A stretch of 8,346 nt of DNA from the NCBI GenBank assembly GCA_026648125.1, contig JAPKGD010000058.1:1-8346 (forward strand), read 5' to 3'. A program made the translations under genes and the position numbers. Position 1 is the stretch's first letter. Every line of letters begins with the position of its first letter. This document shows positions 1 to 6,169 of the stretch, piece after piece. The notes under the pieces are model-generated. The model was not told the DNA's origin, made no database searches, and saw only the letters and a list, made by a program, of their open reading frames with translations. This DNA comes from Bdellovibrionales bacterium. Its GTDB lineage: Bacteria > Bdellovibrionota > Bdellovibrionia > Bdellovibrionales > UBA1609.

Positions 1-673
1 CATCAGCTGCAAAATTCTGCTGAAAGCGACGAATGTTATTCGCTTCGATCACAAAATCCGTTTCCATTTCAAGAGATCTCGAAAACTCCTCAACCACCCC
101 GATCGGATTTAAAATCCTCGCCTCTGGAACATATCGATCAAGCAGTTGCGCCAACAACCTCAAGACATCAAGGTCTTCACGGATGAGCCCCTCGACTCCC
201 GGTCTCTGAACTTTTACTACAACTGGAGTATCGTCTTTGAGGCGCGCCTTATACACTTGTGCGATACTCGCGGCGCCAATGGGTCTTTCGTCAATCTCAG
301 AAAAGATGGAATCAACATCTTGGCCGAAATGATGCACTAATACTTGTTGAATTTGCTTAAACGGTACGGCTGGTACTTGATCGTGGAGCTTTCTAAATTC
401 TTCGACAAAATCGGCGGGCACGAGATCTGGGCGGCTCGCTAAAAGCTGGCCGAGCTTTACAAAGGTCGGACCGAGTTGTTCAAAACTTTGCCTCAGACGA
501 ACTGGAGCAGGTTGATCGTGCATCTCCGGTGAAGTGAAACGATCAAGTATAAACCGACCGAGTTTAGCCTTTTCGACGACGTGATGAAAACCGTTTTGAA
601 CGAAAACGCTTAGAATCTTTCTTAGGCGAGAAGCGTTTTTCAGTGGGCTGCTTCGACGCTTTCCTAGAGTCAC
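1..673 (-). CDS. ABC1/UbiB (AarF) family kinase-like protein, N-terminal part
   Basis: This is the first 224 codons of an atypical protein kinase-like ATPase of the ABC1/UbiB/AarF family; the rest lies beyond the left edge. Visible family marks, numbered from a GTG at 673, are the KxGQ motif (K73-L-G-Q76) in 'GPTFVKLGQLLASRPDL', the Ala-rich nucleotide loop 'IGAASIAQVYKARL' (132-145), the probable ATP-contacting Lys154 in 'VVVKVQRPG', and 'E-M-E-T-D-F..E..N..R...NF' (202-221), which matches the family's E-x-D...E..N segment. Family members support ubiquinone or other isoprenoid-lipid metabolism at the membrane; the substrate here is unknown. The start is uncertain. The family-like helix 'SRLRKILSVFVQNGF' (15-29) already lies inside the RNase R gene, so the start must be upstream of 590. 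The available starts are GTG 673 and GTG 682, the latter with GAAAGG four bases upstream. The first ATG (523) would delete conserved sequence. Overlap with RNase R suggests translational coupling. Family assignment is firm; start and role are not. Confidence 0.88.
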   Translation of the reverse strand, partial: MTLGKRRSSPLKNASRLRKILSVFVQNGFHHVVEKAKLGRFILDRFTSPEMHDQPAPVRLRQSFEQLGPTFVKLGQLLASRPDLVPADFVEEFRKLHDQVPAVPFKQIQQVLVHHFGQDVDSIFSEIDERPIGAASIAQVYKARLKDDTPVVVKVQRPGVEGLIREDLDVLRLLAQLLDRYVPEARILNPIGVVEEFSRSLEMETDFVIEANNIRRFQQNFAAD

Positions 674-2654
674 GTTCAGCACGAGGCCTTTCTGCAGCCG
701 ACTTTTGAACTTCCTCCGGGTCAACTCCCGATGGCACAAAATCAACGCGTCCATCTTCGATGCTGGCTGCCGCCACAACCACCTTGATGGGGTCGCCGAT
801 TTTAATCGTCTGCCCTGATCTTCTGCCTACCAGTCGCATATTTTTCTCGTCAAACTCAAAACGGTCGCCCGGTAGCGTTTCTAGTCGGACCAGCCCATCT
901 ACATCAAACTGGCGGAGAATCACAAAGAGGCCAAACTTGGTGACGGAGCTGATTAAGCCGTCAAACTCTTCTCCGAGATGCTGGGCCATAAACCGCGCCT
1001 TCTTAATCGATTTAATTTGACGCTCCGCCTTGACTGACCTTTGCTCACAGGCGCTTAAAAAGGCCCCTGCTGATTCAAGGTCATCCATGGCACTTAGCCC
1101 GTATCCGTGACCAATATTCAGTGCCGCCTTCAATTGTCGATGGACGATTAGATCAGGGTATCTGCGGATGGGCGAGGTGAAATGGGCATAATCGGAAAAT
1201 CCAAGTCCGAAGTGGCCTACGTTATCCGCACTATATCGAGCTTGTGCCATAGATCTGAGAGTTAAAACATGAAGAATATGTTCTTGGGGATGCCCCGAAA
1301 ACTCCTGAAGAGCCCGAGTGAGCTTTTTCTGTAGCCCCCCGCCGTTGATCTGGCGCCGAGACCCTAACATAGCTAAAAACGCCTCGAGATTTGCAATCGC
1401 TTCGGGGTTCGGAGTCTCGTGAATTCTATAAAGGCAAGGGATCGAGCGGCCGCCAAGCTCTTTGGCTACAGAAATATTGGCCACTAGCATGAGTTCCTCA
1501 ATTAACCGATGCGAAAAAAGTCGTTCCGATTGAAGAATATCAATCGGATTGCCGCCATCATCCAACTCAATTTCGGTTTCTGGAATCTCTAGATCCAAAG
1601 ACCCTTCGCGAAAGCGACGGGCCATCAACACCTTAGCCAAATCTCCAGCCTTCTTGATGACAGGTGCCACCGATTCGAATGCCTTTGGCGTTCGACCATC
1701 TATGACTTCTTGCGCTTCACCGTAAGTCACTCGGGCCTGACTTTGAATTACTGCTTCGTAGATCTGCCATTTCAAAAGTTGCCCCTGAAAGTCGATCAAC
1801 ATTTCAGAAACAAATGCAAGCCTTGGAACATTTGGTTTGAGAGAACAAAGTTCGTTACTCAATTTTTCTGGCAACATGGGAGCCACAAAATTGGGAAAGT
1901 ATGTACTTGTCCCTCTTTCGTACGCATCTCGATCAATTGCCGTACCTGGTTTCACGTAGTGACTGACGTCAGCAATTGCAACCCAGAGTCGAAAACCATG
2001 ATCTGTGGACTCGACATATATGGCATCATCAAAGTCCTTCGCGGTCCGTCCATCGATAGTAATAAATTTCTTATCCCTCAAATCTTTTCGGCCCTGCATA
2101 TCCCTTTCGCTCACCTGGTCGGGAATCCTGTCGGCCTCTAAAAGCGCGCCTTGAGAAAATTCATAAGGAATGGTGTGGACATGAAGCATGCGTTTAGCGT
2201 CGTTTAAAGGATCTTCTATATCTCCAATAACCGACGTCACTTTGCCGGAGAACCCCTGAGCCGCGTCGGGGTAAGTTAGTATTTCTACCGCTATCCAATC
2301 CCCGTCCTTGAGTTCTAAACTTAAGGGATTCTGGACAATGAGATCCGATCCCCAGGCAAAGCTATGGTCCCTCAGGCAGCCTCGTCCTGCCCCTAAGGAC
2401 TCAAACCGACCAGCCACCCGTTTGGTTCCACGCTCAAGAATTTTTTCGATTTCTCCACGCCAGCGGTCTCCTCCTGGTTCGCGGATCAGCCGAACCTGGA
2501 GGCGATCATTTCCCATAACCCCAGACATTTCTTGCCGAGGAACGTAGACATCAGGAGCCTCAGGATCGTCGGGAACCAAGAACCCAAATCCATCAGGGTG
2601 ACGTTTGACCAGACCGGTCACAGAGGAGAAGCGAGATCGCTTATTTTTTGCCAT
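564..2654 (-). CDS. rnr: Ribonuclease R (RNB-family 3'-5' exoribonuclease)
   Basis: A 696-residue processive 3'-to-5' exoribonuclease that degrades structured RNA. Domain order: an N-terminal OB/cold-shock domain at about 10-60 ('TGLVKRHPDGFGFLVPDD'), a second cold-shock-like domain at about 78-145, the RNB catalytic domain at about 187-515, an S1 domain at about 562-642, and a very basic tail (655-696). Catalytic acidic residues are visible in 'TIDGRTAKDFDDAI' (D201, D207, D209, D210). The RNB signature 'HFTSPIRRYPDLIVHR' lies at 491-506. The protein is shorter than E. coli RNase R (about 813 residues) mainly because it lacks the N-terminal helix-turn-helix extension. The presence of two cold-shock domains, S1 and a Lys/Arg-rich tail favours RNase R over RNase II. 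The ATG start follows the upstream STAS gene by 31 bases and has no strong ribosome binding site (TAGG about 13 bases upstream), consistent with operon expression. The last 110 bases also encode the N-terminus of the next gene. Confidence 0.97.
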   Translation of the reverse strand: MAKNKRSRFSSVTGLVKRHPDGFGFLVPDDPEAPDVYVPRQEMSGVMGNDRLQVRLIREPGGDRWRGEIEKILERGTKRVAGRFESLGAGRGCLRDHSFAWGSDLIVQNPLSLELKDGDWIAVEILTYPDAAQGFSGKVTSVIGDIEDPLNDAKRMLHVHTIPYEFSQGALLEADRIPDQVSERDMQGRKDLRDKKFITIDGRTAKDFDDAIYVESTDHGFRLWVAIADVSHYVKPGTAIDRDAYERGTSTYFPNFVAPMLPEKLSNELCSLKPNVPRLAFVSEMLIDFQGQLLKWQIYEAVIQSQARVTYGEAQEVIDGRTPKAFESVAPVIKKAGDLAKVLMARRFREGSLDLEIPETEIELDDGGNPIDILQSERLFSHRLIEELMLVANISVAKELGGRSIPCLYRIHETPNPEAIANLEAFLAMLGSRRQINGGGLQKKLTRALQEFSGHPQEHILHVLTLRSMAQARYSADNVGHFGLGFSDYAHFTSPIRRYPDLIVHRQLKAALNIGHGYGLSAMDDLESAGAFLSACEQRSVKAERQIKSIKKARFMAQHLGEEFDGLISSVTKFGLFVILRQFDVDGLVRLETLPGDRFEFDEKNMRLVGRRSGQTIKIGDPIKVVVAAASIEDGRVDFVPSGVDPEEVQKSAAERPRAERDSRKASKQPTEKRFSPKKDSKRFRSKRFSSRRRKG

Positions 2655-2685
2655 TTTCTAGAACGAACCTAACATAGAACGGGTT

Positions 2686-3198
2686 TCAACGTCGATATTT
2701 TAAAAAGGAAAAGTATTTTGCCGGAATGACATCAAGAGCCATCTCCTCCTGGCAAACAGGACAAGGCCTTTGCTCTGGGATTTTTATGCCTTCGCGGGCG
2801 TCCACTGTGGCCTCCATATAGTCTTTACCCCGAGTCGCCAATAAATTGTCCTCTCGACCGCAGGATTCGCAGTAATAGGGGACATAGAATGACCCCACTA
2901 TGGCGCCCATCGGTAAAAAGCCGTTAAGGATATTCATTTGGTCGACAACCACTCGAGGGCAATTTCGAAAAACCATCTGGAACTTGGAGCGAAGCTGCTT
3001 CACCCAAAGAACCCAATTACGCAAACCCATGGAGTTCAGGCTAACGACCTTATCCAGATCCAAAGTCACGACCATCGAGGCACCCGGATCTATCTCTTGA
3101 AATATGGTTTCTTCATTGATGGCACCAGTGACGTGAACCACACAAATTTGACCATCGTTGAAAATTTTAAATTGGCTTTCCGTCGAGCTTTGCTCCAC
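2686..3198 (-). CDS. STAS-like domain protein with C-terminal zinc-ribbon-type Cys pairs
   Basis: A 170-residue probably cytoplasmic protein with no signal peptide or membrane segment. Residues about 9-105 have the pattern of a STAS domain (the SpoIIAA anti-sigma-antagonist fold): strand 'FKIFNDGQICVVHVTG', strand 'MVVTLDLDKVVSLNSMGL' ending in the N-x-x-G turn, an amphipathic helix to about 70, then 'FQMVFRNCPRVVVDQMNI'. Following this are two Cys-x-x-Cys pairs, C110/C113 ('YYCESCG') and C146/C149 ('CPVCQ'), separated by 32 residues; together they could form one zinc ribbon. At the position where SpoIIAA carries its phosphorylated serine next to Gly, this protein appears to have Met57 (N55-S56-M57-G58), so classical switching by phosphorylation may not operate. 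The GTG start directly follows the TAG of the MBL gene, with GAGG just before it, so translation is probably coupled. The STAS call is from pattern recognition and is moderately sure; partner and role are unknown. Confidence 0.75.
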   Translation of the reverse strand: MEQSSTESQFKIFNDGQICVVHVTGAINEETIFQEIDPGASMVVTLDLDKVVSLNSMGLRNWVLWVKQLRSKFQMVFRNCPRVVVDQMNILNGFLPMGAIVGSFYVPYYCESCGREDNLLATRGKDYMEATVDAREGIKIPEQRPCPVCQEEMALDVIPAKYFSFLKYRR

Positions 3199-4179
3199 CT
3201 AGACCTCGATTAACATGCCCTCACGGGCAAAACACCAGTCAACTTCATGAGGATTGTGACCCTGACTGCGGGCTGCGGCAAGTATTGATTCGTAGTACTC
3301 GCGAGTTTGCTCTTCCGCCTTGGCGATTTTGCTATCTGGGGCGGCAGGATCATGATGAATAAAAAAGAGCCGCTTCACTTTTTCACGCATAGCTAGGTCA
3401 AGACCTATTGGCGCTGAGGAATGTCCCCAGTTGATTTTCTCCGTGGCCTCAAGAAAAGTGTACTGAGCATCAAAGATCATCACATCTACATTTTGATAAA
3501 GTGGTAAATCAGCTCCCAAATCGCTCGCGCTCATCCTAGTGCACTCGGAGTCCACACAGTGAGAAAAGACCTTGCCTTCATTCTCAAAGCGAAACCCCCA
3601 GCAAGGATCTGGATGATCGAGCTGATAGGGCGTCGCTTGAATGTCCTTGAAGTGAATGGGTACCCTTGGTTCCAGACGATGAAAGAATATTTTTGCGCCC
3701 AGGTCTTTGAACTCCACCGGAAAGCGAGGCTTTTTGAACATACCCCTGACATTTTCCTCCAAATCCTCTTGCACGGCATACATGTGGATCTGGTTTCCAG
3801 GAATAAAAATCGGCAAGAAGAAGGGCAGCCCAAGAAGATGATCCCAATGAAAGTGAGTAAATAGAATGTGAACTTCGCCTCTGCCAAGCCCACAGGGGCC
3901 AAGCGCTAGCTGCTCACCCAGTCTCCTCATTCCACTGCCACCATCTATAATCACAGAGGTTTGTGGCGTACTCACCTGAATACAGGCTGTATGGCCACCA
4001 AATCCGCCGCGGCGATGGTGGGGAAGCTGAGCAAGAAAATCTTTGGCTGATTTTCCACCCTGCGACTGAAAGTAGATGAACTCTTCTAGTGTCTGCAGAA
4101 GACGGTCTTCAAGATGAGCGGGTGTGAGCGGGGCCGGCAAAGATCCGCGAATTCCCCAAAGATTGACTTTCATTGACAT
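3199..4179 (-). CDS. MBL-fold metallohydrolase (PhnP/RNase Z-like class)
   Basis: A 326-residue metallo-beta-lactamase-fold hydrolase, probably cytoplasmic and binding two metal ions. Numbering from the ATG at 4179, it opens with 'MKVNLWGIRGSLPAP' (3-17), typical of this MBL subgroup. Metal-binding residues are in 'THFHWDHLLGLPFF' (H109, H111, D113, H114). Further candidate ligands or active-site residues are H189 ('LDHP'), D210 ('HCVDSE'), H253 ('NWGHSS') and H275/H276 ('FFIHHDP'). Relatives include phosphodiesterases acting on cyclic nucleotides or phosphonate intermediates, and tRNA 3' processing enzymes; the substrate cannot be read from the sequence. The frame is open to a GTG at 4209, but that codon lies in a GC-rich hairpin and adds residues unlike the family start, so ATG 4179 (or ATG 4173) is preferred; neither has a strong ribosome binding site. 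The stop codon abuts the start of the STAS gene, implying the two are made together. Confidence 0.88.
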   Translation of the reverse strand: MSMKVNLWGIRGSLPAPLTPAHLEDRLLQTLEEFIYFQSQGGKSAKDFLAQLPHHRRGGFGGHTACIQVSTPQTSVIIDGGSGMRRLGEQLALGPCGLGRGEVHILFTHFHWDHLLGLPFFLPIFIPGNQIHMYAVQEDLEENVRGMFKKPRFPVEFKDLGAKIFFHRLEPRVPIHFKDIQATPYQLDHPDPCWGFRFENEGKVFSHCVDSECTRMSASDLGADLPLYQNVDVMIFDAQYTFLEATEKINWGHSSAPIGLDLAMREKVKRLFFIHHDPAAPDSKIAKAEEQTREYYESILAAARSQGHNPHEVDWCFAREGMLIEV

Positions 4180-4194
4180 ATAGACCGATTTTAA

Positions 4195-4215
4195 CCCCGG
4201 ATTGGCCACCCGGGG
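4195..4215 (-). terminator. GC-rich hairpin between lipoprotein and MBL genes, possible weak terminator
   Basis: On the minus strand CCCCGG and CCGGGG pair perfectly around a 9-base loop, and a flanking A-T pair makes 7 bp. It lies 36 bases beyond the lipoprotein stop and is followed by TAAAAT rather than a true U-tract. It could end or attenuate the lipoprotein transcript ahead of the MBL operon. With such a weak tail this is only a candidate. Confidence 0.35.
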
Positions 4216-4250
4216 TACCCGACTTAAGACTGTTTTTAAAGTAAGCTCTG

Positions 4251-5228
4251 TTACTTCGAGTCGGGTCTACAAAGTTTTTTGAGGGCAACGTGGTCTAGTA
4301 AACCACCCAGAGTATCGGCCTTACCTCCGGCCTTAAATAGGAGCTTATAATGCCCGCCCTTTTGAACTGTAATGAAGGCCTTCTTTTTTTGCCATGCGCT
4401 GGTTGCATTGGCCACACGATCTTCTAATAACTCATCGTCTTCGATATCGAGTGAAGCATCGCCAAAATAAACGAGAATCTTGTCCCTCTCAGTGAAATTT
4501 GAGCGCGCTCTATAAAGATACGTCAGTAAATACCGGCCAGGCTCATTTATGCTAATTACCTGATACATTCCAGAGTTGGTATTTGAGCCACGCTCTTGAT
4601 TGGAATGGGAATCGAGCTCAATGTAGTGATAATTGGGCTGAGGTGCTCGCTTCTCACCCGCCGGTTGAACGCTAGTTCCCGCCTGAACTTCGATTCCACT
4701 GGTCCCATCGGTGGCATACCAAGATACCCCACCATGACCGTCTGGAAGACTTGCAAACACATCCCAGTCCTTGTTTGCCGCCAGGGCATTCAGCTTCTTA
4801 TGATTAGTAAGACCTTCGCGCGAATCAACTATTTCAAATTCACCGTTTGAGATAAAGTCATCACCGCAGGCAAATTCGTCGCCGGTTGAACCTGTTGAAC
4901 CCGTCCCACCTGTTGAACCCGTCCCACCTGTTGAACCCGTCCCACCTGTTGAACCCGTCCCACCTGTTGAACCCGTCCCATCTGTTGAACCCGTTCCACC
5001 TGTTGAGCCTGTTCCACCTGTGGAGCCTGTTCCACCTGTAGAGCCTGTATGGCCGGTGGTTCCCAAATCGCCCTCAGTCCCCTCAAATCCCAAAGAACCC
5101 ACGCTCGAAAACTTAGCGGGAGAACAGTTTTGAAAAGTACCAATAGTTAGTACCAGTGAACTCAAGATGACAAAGCCCTGATACCGAAGAAAGCAGCGAC
5201 TCAATTTGAGACGATTGATTTTTTTCAT
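4251..5228 (-). CDS. Exported lipoprotein with collagen-like Gly-X-Y stalk and C-terminal beta-rich domain
   Basis: A 325-residue predicted lipoprotein. The N-terminus has a basic region (KK..RLKLSR), a hydrophobic core ('FVILSSLVLTIG', 19-30) and then 'TFQNC', with Cys35 the likely lipidated residue. The FQN-C lipobox is not the textbook L-A-G-C. Residues 44-118 follow Gly-X-Y periodicity: GSL GFE GTE GDL GTT GHT, then GST/GGT repeats. There is one break, where Gly83 is Asp. This resembles bacterial collagen-like stalks rich in Thr at the Y position, though it has no proline. Residues about 120-321 form a separate domain beginning 'CGDDFISNGEFEIVD' and containing 'GIEVQAG', 'YHYIELDSHSN', 'MYQVISINEPGRYLLTYLYRAR' and a late 'LLDHVALKKLC'. 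This order resembles DUF642/galactose-binding-like jelly-roll domains, so glycan binding is possible but unproven; C121 and C321 could form a disulfide. The ATG has a clear AGGGGG site five bases upstream. Surface exposure is inferred from architecture. Confidence is high for an exported lipoprotein, moderate for the domain name. Confidence 0.85.
   Translation of the reverse strand: MKKINRLKLSRCFLRYQGFVILSSLVLTIGTFQNCSPAKFSSVGSLGFEGTEGDLGTTGHTGSTGGTGSTGGTGSTGGTGSTDGTGSTGGTGSTGGTGSTGGTGSTGGTGSTGSTGDEFACGDDFISNGEFEIVDSREGLTNHKKLNALAANKDWDVFASLPDGHGGVSWYATDGTSGIEVQAGTSVQPAGEKRAPQPNYHYIELDSHSNQERGSNTNSGMYQVISINEPGRYLLTYLYRARSNFTERDKILVYFGDASLDIEDDELLEDRVANATSAWQKKKAFITVQKGGHYKLLFKAGGKADTLGGLLDHVALKKLCRPDSK
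4884..5045 (-). repeat. Nine-unit 18-bp tandem repeat encoding GSTGGT
   Basis: Nine in-frame 18-bp units encode residues 62-115 of the lipoprotein. Four consecutive units (4902-4973, residues 86-109) are base-for-base identical. The next (4974-4991) differs by one base, changing Gly83 to Asp. The units toward the 5' end of the gene (4992-5045) carry several synonymous changes. The final unit (4884-4901) reads GSTGST. Unit length is a multiple of three, so copy-number change would lengthen or shorten the stalk without breaking the frame. Confidence 0.95.
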
Positions 5229-5234
5229 AGGTTC

Positions 5235-5335
5235 CCCCTGCCGCTTCTAGTGAGCAAAGCGAGGGCCAACCCGATCTCACCAAATCAAGCAGGGCACAGA
5301 ATCAGCGACTCATACTGAAACAAGAGCGGCAGGAG
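5235..5335 (-). promoter_or_regulatory. Lipoprotein leader: possible hairpin enclosing the ribosome binding site
   Basis: In the minus-strand leader, CTCCTGCCGC (5335-5326) can pair over 10 bp, including one G-U, with GCGGCAGGGG (5244-5235). The second arm includes most of the AGGGGG ribosome binding site (5239-5234) that lies five bases before the lipoprotein ATG. An adjoining U-A pair extends the stem, and the loop is about 80 bases. If a transcript begins upstream of 5335, this fold would hide the start site. I found no convincing -35/-10 promoter in the 175-base gap 5229-5403. An 8-bp perfect arm can arise by chance in a gap of this size. Confidence 0.3.
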
Positions 5336-5358
5336 TTTTGACGGTTGTCTAAATAATT

Positions 5359-5382
5359 GCGGCCCCCGAAGCCAGAGGCCGC
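5359..5382 (-). terminator. Likely intrinsic terminator hairpin after the outer-membrane protein gene
   Basis: Twenty-one bases beyond the barrel gene's stop codon, the minus strand reads GCGGCC...GGCCGC with inner pairs extending the stem to about 10 bp, including two G-U, around a four-base loop. It is followed by AATTATTTAG, A/T-rich but without a long U-tract. Position and stem quality suit a terminator for the barrel gene; efficiency may be incomplete. Confidence 0.55.
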
Positions 5383-5403
5383 TAGATATGAACTGAAGAT
5401 CAA

Positions 5404-6138
5404 TTAAAAGTGATAGGCGTAGCCAATGAACCCTTGAATTCCCGACATGGTAACACTTAAGTCGTTACCAGCTCCCGTATCACCGATTTCAACTTCTTTA
5501 TTTTTTTGTGCCTGCGAAAGGGCATACAAAGTTCCCGAGGCACTGTCGGCAACAACTCGATCAACAGAGAGATAGCGAAAATTACCTTCCACGCTAATGC
5601 AGTGTGGACCACCCCAGAGACAAAACTCTGCACCAAGGCCCAACATATATCCCATGTCGGCGCCGCTGTATTTAATGCTGTTTCCCTCTTCTTTGTGCTC
5701 CCCTTTTACGATTCCAACACCAATACCGAGTTGAGAGAAAAACTTAATATAGTTGCTTTCGAGCATATAAAATCGGGCGACTGGAAACACCGTATAACCA
5801 GTAACTCCGTACTCATAGGTTTGTCCGGAACCATTCTTTCCATCTTCATTTTGATAAAAGAAAGAAGGCCTCAACTGAAAAGCCAGCCACATTCCAGAAA
5901 ATCGATATTCAAGAAAGCCATAAAGCTCCCAAGCATTGCCTAACTGTCCCGTGCTAATTCCGCCCTCGCCGGCGTTGGCCTGACTAATTGATTCGTTGAT
6001 GTCGTCCTGGCTCGCAGCAACAACTCCAAGAGCACCACCAAAGGCCCAACCGCCGCCGCCGCCGCCTACGGCCCATGCCGCACTTGAGGTCAAACCTCCT
6101 GCAACAGCCAGCAACCCTACGATCAAATGCTTTCTCAT
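5404..6138 (-). CDS. Small outer-membrane beta-barrel protein
   Basis: A 244-residue exported protein. From the ATG at 6138 it has a typical Sec signal peptide ('MRKHLIVGLLAVAGG...'), likely cleaved after AWA at residue 23, leaving a mature N-terminus with six consecutive glycines (25-30). The remainder alternates polar and hydrophobic/aromatic residues in strand-like stretches, for example 'WELYGFLEYRFSGMWLAFQL', 'SQLGIGVGIVKG' and 'ISVEGNFRYLSVD'. It ends in 'GFIGYAYHF', the C-terminal Phe expected of outer-membrane barrels recognised by the BAM machinery. Size suits an 8- to 10-strand OmpW/OmpA-like barrel, but I do not recognise the family. C173 and C180 could form a short disulfide hairpin. 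Starts at 6138 and 6141 are both ATG; 6138 is preferred because AGGGGG lies exactly five bases before it, as in two other genes here. The frame remains open to 6219, but that extension lacks a good start and would bury the signal peptide. Confidence 0.85.
   Translation of the reverse strand: MRKHLIVGLLAVAGGLTSSAAWAVGGGGGGWAFGGALGVVAASQDDINESISQANAGEGGISTGQLGNAWELYGFLEYRFSGMWLAFQLRPSFFYQNEDGKNGSGQTYEYGVTGYTVFPVARFYMLESNYIKFFSQLGIGVGIVKGEHKEEGNSIKYSGADMGYMLGLGAEFCLWGGPHCISVEGNFRYLSVDRVVADSASGTLYALSQAQKNKEVEIGDTGAGNDLSVTMSGIQGFIGYAYHF
6050..6066. repeat. CCG trinucleotide run within the barrel gene
   Basis: Almost six uninterrupted CCG units (plus-strand sense) encode the Gly run just after the predicted signal-peptide cleavage site of the outer-membrane protein. 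Slippage here would change glycine number in frame. Confidence 0.8.
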
Positions 6139-6169
6139 CATATCCCCCTGATTTATTTTCGCAGGCACC

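Noticed and set aside
146..340. A 64-codon open frame on the plus strand
   Set aside because: It is antisense to the conserved ABC1/UbiB motifs and has no start signal.
1710..2141. A 143-codon open frame on the plus strand opposite RNase R
   Set aside because: It lies antisense to the conserved RNB catalytic domain and has no family features of its own.
4180..4209. The longer MBL start at GTG 4209
   Set aside because: The codon lies within a stable hairpin, has no good ribosome binding site, and the added ten residues precede the usual family N-terminus 'MKVNLWGIRGS'.
4884..5045. The tandem repeat as a possible CRISPR array or origin iteron
   Set aside because: Units are contiguous 18-mers without spacers, are in frame, and encode a regular peptide within an intact gene.
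4829..5143. A same-strand frame reading as a Gln/Val/Arg-rich heptad-like repeat (VGRVQQ)
   Set aside because: It is the out-of-frame reading of the 18-bp repeat. The GSTGGT frame has the signal sequence, ribosome binding site and C-terminal domain.
5506..5943. A 145-codon open frame on the plus strand opposite the barrel gene
   Set aside because: It is antisense to a protein with clear signal-peptide and barrel features, has no ribosome binding site or recognisable domain, and its composition looks like a shadow.
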